Shown here: positions 25,983-32,614 of the stretch, piece by piece
How the letters are laid out: every line of letters begins with the position of its first letter
How positions within the stretch are numbered: the stretch's first letter is position 1
Assembly (NCBI GenBank): GCA_949289345.1
Contig: CASENS010000125.1
Location: forward strand, 1-40,446
DNA from: an uncultured Bacteroides sp.
GTDB taxonomy: Bacteria; Bacteroidota; Bacteroidia; Bacteroidales; Bacteroidaceae
Length of the DNA: 40,446 nt
Reading direction: 5' to 3'
The notes under the pieces: model-generated
What the model was told of the DNA's origin: nothing
Database searches by the model: none
The model's input: only the letters and a program-made list of their open reading frames with translations
Made by a program: the position numbers and the translations under genes

Positions 25983-26549
25983 TCAAGATATGTTTTTGCT
26001 CTCTATCCATTCCTCCTTTGTCATCCGCATGAAATGCTCCGTGCGAATATCTCCCAACGGAGACACTTTCCCTGTTTCCGTATGATGGAAACGGAAACCG
26101 CATTTCTCCATCACCCGACGTGATTTTGTATTGCCCTCATAATAACCGCACCAAACGGCGGTCATTCCCAAGTCCTCGAAACATCGCTGCAGCAGGCAAC
26201 GTACGGCTTCAGGTATCAGTCCTTGTCCCCAATACGGTCTGCCAATCCAATAGCCTATCTCCGCTTCTCCTTGCCTCATCTCTGCACTATGCAAACCATC
26301 TCCCAACATGATACCTATACTTCCAACGGGTTCTTCGGTCGATTTCAATACTACGGCATACGTCTCAGGGGCAGAAAATACCGTGCGGATAATTTCCAAA
26401 CTATCTTCCACGGAAGTATGAGGCGACCAGCCTGCGATAGGGCCTATGGCCGGGTCTTTGGCGTATTTACACAAAGCCTCCGCGTCCGAATCCTGCCAGG
26501 CACGCAAAAACAATCGTTCGGTAGTCAGCCGACATGCATTCTTTTCCAT
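25983..26549 (-). CDS. GNAT family N-acetyltransferase (RimJ/RimL type)
   Basis: I choose the ATG at 26549 (188 residues, MEKNACRLTTERLFLRAW); upstream in-frame sequence to 26597 runs through the candidate -7 box. The acetyl-CoA loop region reads IGYWIGRPYWGQGLIPEAV and the C-terminal part NTKSRRVMEKCGFRF is characteristic. RimJ/RimL-like enzymes acetylate N-termini of ribosomal or other proteins or small amines; the substrate is unknown. It shares an operon with the frameshifted membrane protein. Confidence 0.88.
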   Translation of the reverse strand: MEKNACRLTTERLFLRAWQDSDAEALCKYAKDPAIGPIAGWSPHTSVEDSLEIIRTVFSAPETYAVVLKSTEEPVGSIGIMLGDGLHSAEMRQGEAEIGYWIGRPYWGQGLIPEAVRCLLQRCFEDLGMTAVWCGYYEGNTKSRRVMEKCGFRFHHTETGKVSPLGDIRTEHFMRMTKEEWIESKNIS

Positions 26550-26697
26550 TACATGATATACTGATAATAAGTTTATGCAAAGATAGTGTTTATACATTTA
26601 GTTTTCTGATATTTTTTGCAGATTCTCCAAAAAGTATGCAACGTGTACCCCTCCCTATCTGTGTATGGTGAGACATTGGTTATCAGTCCAAGTATTA

Positions 26698-26756
26698 TTG
26701 GATACTTTGTTGTTTATCCAACGATACTTCGCCGGTTATCCTTGGATACTTTTGCA
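26698..26756. repeat. Three-copy array with 22-bp period
   Basis: The word ATACTT begins at 26702, 26724 and 26746, again an exact 22-bp step; TTGGATACTTT occurs in the first and third copies. On the minus strand the core reads CAAAAGTATCC, close to the CAAAAGATACT core of the array at 10954-11012. It lies about 150-210 bp upstream of the GNAT gene. Confidence 0.6.
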
Positions 26757-26942
26757 ACTGGATTTTCGGGCTGACCCGTTTGTATTGCCCTAAATCAGAT
26801 ACGAATTATTTCCGTAGGCGCAAGCCATTTCTTTAGAAGTTACTTTTTATTCTATTTGTTCATACCAAATGCAAAGGCAAGTTGTTGTCGAACTCTTTTT
26901 TATAGAGTTTTGGCTATCTTGACCGTCCAAACTTTATGATAT

Positions 26943-26979
26943 AAAAAGAGGATGCATCGTTTTGACACATCCCCTTTTT
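26943..26979 (-). terminator. Hairpin terminator, possibly bidirectional
   Basis: Arms AAAAAGAGGATG (26943-26954) and CATCCCCTTTTT (26968-26979) pair with one mismatch and have T-rich flanks on either strand. It lies about 140 nt after the anti-sigma gene and probably ends the sigma operon. Confidence 0.65.
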
Positions 26980-27119
26980 GATTTTTAGTTAGTTCTTAAA
27001 GATTTTTTGAGAGAATTGAAACTTCACAGCCTCAAATACCGTTTTAATAAAGCACACTAACTATTCTTTAAAGCAAATGAAAATGTATATTTAAAAACAA
27101 TGAAAATTTCCGTTTCTGT

Positions 27120-27605
27120 TTATTGCCTTAGCGTTTTTTTCCGGGGCTCCATCCGCTTCAAGCTGTCAAGAGTTTGCGAACTATGTTCCTTTTCCTGTTC
27201 CGCGGAGAAAGCGACCGAGGGAGCTGTAATCTGTCTTCCTATCGTGTCCGGCATGATGACTTCCCCTTCATCGGTAAGGTAAGTTTGCTTCAGCAGTGAA
27301 CCGGCCGAAAGCATGAGCGCAACTACGGCTGCCGCTTTTAGCAGAGGCATGACACGTGTGCGCAGTCCGACTTTACGTGCTTTTACTACCGGCTCTCCTA
27401 TTTGCATAAGGATTTTGCGGTCGAAATCCCCATCTAAATGGATTTCCCGCTCCACCTGCTGGTATGCGAACAGTTTTTTGTAGCGAAGCAGCTGTGCGGG
27501 CACTTCATCGCCGTTGAAGAAAGAGCGGAGTAACGCTTCCTCTTCCAACGAAGTCTCGCAACGCCAATAACGTTCCAATAATTGTTCGATATACTTAGAG
27601 TCCAT
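27120..27605 (-). CDS. Probable anti-sigma factor, single membrane segment
   Basis: From the ATG at 27605 (161 residues) the N-terminal ~90 residues are soluble and begin MDSKYIEQLLERYWRCETSLEEEALLRSFF, a pattern common to small Bacteroidetes proteins encoded just after ECF sigma genes. One membrane helix follows (about 95-112, LLKAAAVVALMLSAGSLL) with a ~50-residue outer tail that ends very basic. It overlaps the sigma gene by 11 nt, strongly suggesting coupled translation. Anti-sigma function is inferred from position and topology; there is no ZAS motif. Confidence 0.7.
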   Translation of the reverse strand: MDSKYIEQLLERYWRCETSLEEEALLRSFFNGDEVPAQLLRYKKLFAYQQVEREIHLDGDFDRKILMQIGEPVVKARKVGLRTRVMPLLKAAAVVALMLSAGSLLKQTYLTDEGEVIMPDTIGRQITAPSVAFSAEQEKEHSSQTLDSLKRMEPRKKTLRQ

Positions 27606-28104
27606 AACCATCTATCTCCGTAAATTGTTTTTTTATCTTTTGCCGTGCTCTGAACAAATTCACCTTCACCTGCTCTTCTGTCAAGTTCAGAATTCGTGCA
27701 ATCTCTTTATAATTCTTTCCTTCCACATCTCGCAACTGCATAATCACGCGTTGTTTTTCCGGAAGCCCGTTTACCAATCGGTGAATTAACTCCAGCCGTT
27801 CTTTATTCACTAAGCTGTCGTAAGGATTTGACCCGTCAGAAGTCAATTCCGCTTCCGGCGTCAGTTCCACCGTTTCGGCATCTTTACGCCTACTCCGGTC
27901 AATAGCCAAATTCCGGACCACAGTAAGGCTATATGCCTCTATCGAATCAAACTGGTTCCATTCATCACGTTTGTTCCAGATGCGAATCAACGTTTCCTGC
28001 ACGACATCTTCCGCCTCCGCCCTATCCAACGTAATCCGCAAAGCCAGCCGAAAGAGCTTATCTTTCAATGGAAGGACATCATTACGAAAGTCGATTCTCT
28101 GCAT
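27595..28104 (-). CDS. ECF RNA polymerase sigma factor
   Basis: A 169-residue sigma-70 family protein with region 2 (about 10-80; LALRITLDRAEAEDVVQETLIRIW) and region 4 (about 110-160; LPEKQRVIMQLRDVEGKNYKEIARILNLTEEQVKVNLFRAR). There is no region 1 or 3, which defines the extracytoplasmic-function class. It is the first gene of a pair with the membrane protein that overlaps its end. No TonB receptor or FecR-type gene is adjacent, so the signal cannot be guessed. Confidence 0.92.
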   Translation of the reverse strand: MQRIDFRNDVLPLKDKLFRLALRITLDRAEAEDVVQETLIRIWNKRDEWNQFDSIEAYSLTVVRNLAIDRSRRKDAETVELTPEAELTSDGSNPYDSLVNKERLELIHRLVNGLPEKQRVIMQLRDVEGKNYKEIARILNLTEEQVKVNLFRARQKIKKQFTEIDGYGL

Positions 28105-28166
28105 CTTTCTAATTAAATGACGGTTTAGAATAAGAAAAGTTACAGCCTGTATCCATTTTTTTCTGA

Positions 28167-28940
28167 TTATTTCCGGATGCGTGTGCCATCTTGGCTGTTA
28201 ATGGCTGAAGCCAAGGTAATTACCACTTCACTTACTCCGGATCCCAACGCTTCGAAAGCATTCTTCAATTTGGGAAGCATGCCACCTTGTATCACTCCTT
28301 CGCCTGCCAGTCGCCGGAAATCAGCATAATTCAAGAATGGAATCACACTGTCTTCGTCATGCTCGTTGCGCAGGACCCCTTTCTTCTCGAAGCAATACAC
28401 CAATGTTACGTCAAACAATTTTGCCAACGCTTTGGCCGTCTCTCCGGCTATTGTGTCCGCATTCGTATTGAGCAAATGCCCAGCACCGTCGTGCGTCAGA
28501 GGTGCCATCACGGGCACTACCCCACGGGCTATCAAATCACCCAATAAAGAGGCGTCCACCTGCTTCACGTCCCCCACAAAACCATAATCGATGTCCCGTA
28601 CCGGACGTTTCACCGAGCAGATGACATCCATGTCCGCTCCTGTCAAGCCCAAAGCATTGACACCACGGGCTTGCAAACCGGCCACGATATTCTTGTTCAC
28701 CAAGCCACCGTACACCATCGTTACTATCCGCAACGTTTCTGCGTCGGTCACTCGCCGCCCGTTCACCATCCGGCTCTCAATGCCCAACCGTTCAGCCAGC
28801 CTTGTAGCCGAACGCCCGCCACCATGCACCAAGACTTTACGGCCAGGTAGCTCTGCAAAATCATCCAGCAACTTTTGGAGGGAAGTGTCTTCTTCCACAA
28901 TCTTTCCTCCTACCTTTATCAAAGTTAGTTTCTCTTTCAT
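28167..28940 (-). CDS. argB: N-acyl-glutamate kinase (acetylglutamate kinase)
   Basis: The 257-residue amino-acid kinase has IKVGGKIVEE, the substrate loop LVHGGGRSATRLAERLG and NTNADTIAGETAKALA. It phosphorylates N-acetylglutamate in arginine synthesis. Since the carbamoyltransferase in this window is of the succinyl type, the natural substrate may be N-succinylglutamate; that is inference. It lies about 100 nt downstream of speA, separated by a palindromic repeat, and uses the ATG at 28940. Confidence 0.92.
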   Translation of the reverse strand: MKEKLTLIKVGGKIVEEDTSLQKLLDDFAELPGRKVLVHGGGRSATRLAERLGIESRMVNGRRVTDAETLRIVTMVYGGLVNKNIVAGLQARGVNALGLTGADMDVICSVKRPVRDIDYGFVGDVKQVDASLLGDLIARGVVPVMAPLTHDGAGHLLNTNADTIAGETAKALAKLFDVTLVYCFEKKGVLRNEHDEDSVIPFLNYADFRRLAGEGVIQGGMLPKLKNAFEALGSGVSEVVITLASAINSQDGTRIRK

Positions 28941-28953
28941 CTTTATACATCAA

Positions 28954-29025
28954 GAATGATGAATGAAGAATTTACCAGGCACGTGACAGCGTGTACTGAC
29001 AGCTCAGCCTAAATTCTTCATTCTT
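28954..29025. repeat. Palindromic repeat between speA and argB
   Basis: GAATGATGAATGAAGAATT at 28954-28972 is identical to the 19-mer after hppA. A partial complement (AATTCTTCATTC, 29012-29023) closes a 39-nt loop. It begins 15 nt after the speA stop codon. Confidence 0.7.
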
Positions 29026-29040
29026 AAATCTCTATTCATT

Positions 29041-30933
29041 CTATTCCAAATAGGTATATCCATACAGCCCCGACCGATAGTTGGCCAGGAACTCTTTTCC
29101 TTCTTCCAGCGTGATACGTCCTTCCTTCACCGATTGCGTCACCCACGTTTCCAGTTTGCGCACCAGTTTTTTAGGATTGTATTGCACATAGTCCAACACT
29201 TCCGCCACCGTTTCACCGTCTATCAGTTGGTCAATGGTATAGCCCTTTGAATTTACCGAGACGTGCACAGCATTGGTATCGCCGAAGAGGTTGTGCATGT
29301 CGCCCAGTATTTCCTGATATGCCCCTACTAAGAATACAGCCAGGTAGTAACTTTCCTTATCGCGCAACGAGTGCAAGGGCAAAGTCGTTGCGTCGGGACG
29401 TGAAGTCACGAAGTTGGCAATCTTACCGTCCGAGTCGCACGTCATGTCCTGCAGCGTCGCCTCACGGTCAGGTTTCTCGTCCAAGCGCTGGATAGGCATG
29501 ATTGGGAACATCTGGTCGATGGCCCATGAGTCGGGCAACGACTGGAAGAGCGAGAAGTTGCAGAAATATTTATCGGCCAGCAGTTTGTTCAACTTGCGGA
29601 ATTCCTCCGGACAATGTTTCAGACCGGAAGCGATGGAATTGATTTCCCGGCAGATGCTCCAATAGAGTTTCTCTATCTGTGCACGGGTCTCCAAATCTAC
29701 AATACCGTGGCTGAACAGGTCCAACGCCTCCTCACGTATCTGTTGTGCGTCATGCCACGGCTCCAGCATGCTGCGCTGGCTCAGGTTGTCCCAGATGTCA
29801 TACAATTCCTTTACCAGTTCGTGCGCATCTTCTTCCGGTTCCCAGTCATCGTCCATCTGGGGAAGTGAAGCAGTCTCCAGCACTTCGAAGATGAGTACCG
29901 AATGATGTGCCGTCAAGCTGCGGCCCGTTTCCGTGATGATGTTCGGATGAGCCAGACCGTGCTTGTCCGCTGCGTCCACGAAGGTGGACACTACGTCGTT
30001 CACGTACTCCTGTATCGAATAGTTCACCGAGCTTTCGCTATTGCTGCTTCGGGTGCCGTCGTAATCTACGCCCATACCGCCGCCCGTATCCACAAACTCA
30101 ATGTTGAAGCCCATTTTGTGCAATTGCACGAAGAATTGCGACGCCTCGCGCAGGGCGTTTTTGATGCGGCGTATCTTGGTTATTTGGCTACCGATATGGA
30201 AATGTATCAGTTTCAGGCAGTCTTTCAGGTCTTTCCTCTCTAAGAAGTCCAAGGCCTCCAAGAGTTCGCTGGACGTTAGGCCGAACTTGCTGGCGTCTCC
30301 TCCGCTCTCTTCCCACTTACCGCTACCGCTGCTGGCCAGTTTGATGCGGATGCCGATGTTGGGGCGTACCTTGAGTTGTTTGGCCACCTTTGCGATGAGG
30401 TTCAGTTCGTTCAGCTTCTCCACTACGAGAAAGATGCGTTTGCCCATCTTCTGTGCCAACAGAGCCAGTTCGATGAAGCTTTCGTCCTTGTATCCGTTGC
30501 ACACCACCAGTGAATCCGGATCCGTGTTTACACCGATGACGGCATGCAGTTCCGGTTTGGAGCCAGCTTCCAACCCTAAGTTAAACTTCTTCCCGTGCGT
30601 AATCATTTCCTCTACCACGGGACGCATTTGATTTACCTTAATCGGATAGATGATGAAATTCTCACCTTTATAGCCGTATTCCTGAGCGGCAATCTTAAAG
30701 CAGCAGGATACTTTCTCAATGCGGTTGTCCAAGATGTCGGGGAAACGCACCAGCATAGGAGCCGTCACGTCGCGCAGTTGCAGTTCGTCCACCAGTTCCT
30801 TCAGGTCTACGGCCACGCCGTCTTTGCGCGGAGTCACGTACACGTGCCCTTTTTCGTTGATACCAAAGTAGGAAGTGCCCCAACCGGTGATGTTGTAAAG
30901 CTCCTCCGAGTCTTCAATACGCCATTTTCTCAT
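29041..30933 (-). CDS. speA: Biosynthetic arginine decarboxylase
   Basis: The 630-residue PLP enzyme has the normal length for SpeA. The PLP lysine lies in IIYPIKVNQMRPVVEE (about residue 99). Further family blocks are GLEAGSKPEL, KLIHFHIGSQI and FVDTGGGMGVDYDG. It converts arginine to agmatine, the first step towards putrescine and spermidine. It sits with argB and aroK in the same direction. A TATTTTTG box (complement of 30987-30994) is a candidate -7 element with a weak -33. Confidence 0.96.
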   Translation of the reverse strand: MRKWRIEDSEELYNITGWGTSYFGINEKGHVYVTPRKDGVAVDLKELVDELQLRDVTAPMLVRFPDILDNRIEKVSCCFKIAAQEYGYKGENFIIYPIKVNQMRPVVEEMITHGKKFNLGLEAGSKPELHAVIGVNTDPDSLVVCNGYKDESFIELALLAQKMGKRIFLVVEKLNELNLIAKVAKQLKVRPNIGIRIKLASSGSGKWEESGGDASKFGLTSSELLEALDFLERKDLKDCLKLIHFHIGSQITKIRRIKNALREASQFFVQLHKMGFNIEFVDTGGGMGVDYDGTRSSNSESSVNYSIQEYVNDVVSTFVDAADKHGLAHPNIITETGRSLTAHHSVLIFEVLETASLPQMDDDWEPEEDAHELVKELYDIWDNLSQRSMLEPWHDAQQIREEALDLFSHGIVDLETRAQIEKLYWSICREINSIASGLKHCPEEFRKLNKLLADKYFCNFSLFQSLPDSWAIDQMFPIMPIQRLDEKPDREATLQDMTCDSDGKIANFVTSRPDATTLPLHSLRDKESYYLAVFLVGAYQEILGDMHNLFGDTNAVHVSVNSKGYTIDQLIDGETVAEVLDYVQYNPKKLVRKLETWVTQSVKEGRITLEEGKEFLANYRSGLYGYTYLE

Positions 30934-31037
30934 TGTCTGTCAGTTAGCTATAGTTAGTATTGGTTATTGATTTCATTTTTCGAGGACAAAAATACACATA
31001 AATCCCGTATAATCCAGCCTTTAGCGGATAAAAAGCG

Positions 31038-31571
31038 TCATTCTTCCATGCCAAGCAGCCGTTGCAGGCGGTCTACCGACGCCGCTATTTGGTTGCGGCT
31101 CTCCAACTGGCTGCCATCGAAGGTGTATTGGGCTTTCCGATAATGAGGCAACCGGCTTGCCAAAGCTTTGCCAATGAATTGGCAAAGTTCTTCGTCCGTC
31201 TTTCCTTGGAGAATGGGACGTTGCTGGGTAGCCACCCGCAGGCGACGGAAGAGCACATCGGTATCCACATCGAGGAACACCGTCTGGCCTTGGCGGTTCA
31301 TATAATCCATGTTGTCGAAGAAACAAGGCGTGCCGCCCCCTACGGAAATCACGACATTTTCAAACTCGCCCGCTTCATGCAACATGTTACGTTCCAACTG
31401 GCGAAAGCCATCCTCGCCCCGCTCGGCGAAGAGCTGCGGGATGCTCCGGTGGAAACGTTCCTCGATATACCAGTCGAGGTCGATGAACTCCAGTCCCATA
31501 CGGCGGGCAAAAGCCTTGCCCAAAGTCGTCTTACCGGCACCCATGTAACCGGTCAAAAAGATGCGTGTCAT
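31038..31571 (-). CDS. aroK: Shikimate kinase
   Basis: The 177-residue protein begins MTRIFLTGYMGAGKTTLGKAFARRMG with a P-loop, and has DLDWYIEERF (shikimate-binding Asp) and VISVGGGTPCF. It phosphorylates shikimate in the chorismate pathway. It is followed after about 100 nt by speA. TACCTTTG (complement of 31594-31601) fits a -7 box. Confidence 0.95.
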   Translation of the reverse strand: MTRIFLTGYMGAGKTTLGKAFARRMGLEFIDLDWYIEERFHRSIPQLFAERGEDGFRQLERNMLHEAGEFENVVISVGGGTPCFFDNMDYMNRQGQTVFLDVDTDVLFRRLRVATQQRPILQGKTDEELCQFIGKALASRLPHYRKAQYTFDGSQLESRNQIAASVDRLQRLLGMEE

Positions 31572-31694
31572 AAATCTGTTTATGGTTTGAAGGCAAAGGT
31601 AATCAAAATGTGTAAAGATGAGAAAGAATGCCGGGGATTAAATTCAAAAGAATGTGCTTAATTGGCCAAAGGCTATAGTTTTTCTCACGCCTTC

Positions 31695-31737
31695 CGAAAG
31701 TGTCCCAATTTGTGTTTCATACTTTGAAACACTTTCG
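31695..31737. repeat. Nested dyad in intergenic DNA
   Basis: CGAAAGTGT (31695-31703) pairs with ACACTTTCG (31729-31737); within it GTTTC (31713-31717) pairs with GAAAC (31726-31730). The two stems overlap at their inner arm and are alternatives. It lies between divergent aroK and the antitoxin remnant. Confidence 0.45.
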
Positions 31738-31806
31738 AAAACAGAAGGCAGGCATTGGGGAGAATGGGTGGACAGCGGACATTCATTATGAAAAACGGAC
31801 TCAAAC

Positions 31807-31837
31807 TTTGCGCTTTCGGGAAAACCTGTTACCTTTG
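31807..31837 (+). promoter_or_regulatory. Promoter of antitoxin remnant and RNase H
   Basis: TTTG (31807-31810), 19 nt, TACCTTTG (31830-31837): full consensus, 27 nt before the ATG at 31865. It shows that the short frame and the RNase H gene are transcribed together. Confidence 0.75.
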
Positions 31838-31864
31838 CGTACATAACCGATAACTCAAAACTGT

Positions 31865-31975
31865 ATGCTTACCATCATAGCCGGAGAAATCAAAGCCAAT
31901 CAGCAACGCTGTCTCGACCAAATAGATGCGGGGAAAGAACTCATTATAGAATGTCCAATGTCATTTCCCTTATGA
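31865..31975 (+). CDS. Short Phd/YefM-like antitoxin N-terminus
   Basis: The 36-codon frame encodes IIAGEIKANQQRCLDQIDAG and then KELIIE, which matches the beginning of prevent-host-death type antitoxins (a strand, then the NQ..LD.I..G..ELII block that forms the DNA-binding fold). The family continues for another ~40-50 residues; here the frame stops after PMSFPL. Its TGA overlaps the ATG of the RNase H gene (ATGA), so it works now, if at all, as a leader peptide coupling translation. No toxin gene is adjacent. It may be a truncated gene or a domain lost by deletion. Confidence 0.5.
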   Translation: MLTIIAGEIKANQQRCLDQIDAGKELIIECPMSFPL

Positions 31976-32595
31976 AGAAACAGAAATACTACGTTGTCTG
32001 GGTGGGCGTCAATCCCGGCATCTATACGTCATGGACGGACTGTCAGTTGCAGACCAAGGGTCATGAGGGAGCCAAATTCAAATCGTTCGATACACGTCAA
32101 GAGGCTGAAGAAGCTTTCGCCTCCTCTCCAGTTGACTATATTCGTCCGACTGGCACACCTTCCAAGCCTAAGCCTTCTACCCTTCCCCCCGACCTTACGG
32201 GCAATGCCTTAGCCGTAGACGCGGCCTGTAGTGGAAATCCTGGCATGATGGAGTATCGCGGCGTTCATCTGCCCAGTTTCCAACAAGTGTTCCACTTTGG
32301 CCCCGTGTATGGCACAAACAACATCGGTGAATTTCTTGCCATCGTCCACGCCCTCGCCCTCCTTCGGCAAAAGGGGCTGGACATGCCCGTCTATAGCGAC
32401 AGCCGTAACGCCATCAGTTGGGTAAAACAAAAGAGATGCAAGACTAAGCTTCCACGCAACGAACGTACCGAAACCCTCTTCCAACTGATAGAGCGGGCGG
32501 AGAAATGGTTGCGCGAGAATACTTACAACACGCCCATCCGCAAGTGGGAGACAGACCTATGGGGCGAGGTGCCGGCAGACTTTGGAAGAAAATAG
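31972..32595 (+). CDS. Ribonuclease H family protein with N-terminal hybrid-binding domain
   Basis: From the ATG at 31972 (207 residues) the N-terminal ~50 residues (KKQKYYVVWVGVNPGIYTSW...) form the hybrid-binding/viroplasmin-like domain found at the start of eukaryotic RNase H1. A proline-rich linker follows. The RNase H fold has acidic residues at the usual places: AVDAACSGNPG, NIGEFLAIVHAL, YSDSRNA and a last Asp in KWETDLWGE or PADFG. It would cut RNA in RNA/DNA hybrids. I reject the ATG at 31951, since it lies upstream of the conserved KYYVVW beginning and inside the overlapping antitoxin frame. Confidence 0.9.
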   Translation: MKKQKYYVVWVGVNPGIYTSWTDCQLQTKGHEGAKFKSFDTRQEAEEAFASSPVDYIRPTGTPSKPKPSTLPPDLTGNALAVDAACSGNPGMMEYRGVHLPSFQQVFHFGPVYGTNNIGEFLAIVHALALLRQKGLDMPVYSDSRNAISWVKQKRCKTKLPRNERTETLFQLIERAEKWLRENTYNTPIRKWETDLWGEVPADFGRK

Positions 32596-32614
32596 AAGGC
32601 TTGCACCTTCTATT
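32591..32614. terminator. Bidirectional hairpin containing both stop codons
   Basis: AATAGAAGG (32591-32599) and CCTTCTATT (32606-32614) form a 9-bp stem with a 6-nt loop. The TAG of the RNase H gene (32593-32595) and the TAG of the convergent gene (complement of 32610-32612) both lie inside the stem. Confidence 0.7.

Larger units (their letters stand above)
26550..27119. other. Intergenic region without genes
   Basis: About 570 bp between the GNAT gene start and the anti-sigma gene end. It holds a candidate GNAT -7 box (TATCTTTG, complement of 26578-26585), the 22-bp-period array, a small hairpin (AACTC/GAGTT near 26899-26918) and the terminator-like hairpin at 26943. No open frame is credible. 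Confidence 0.55.
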
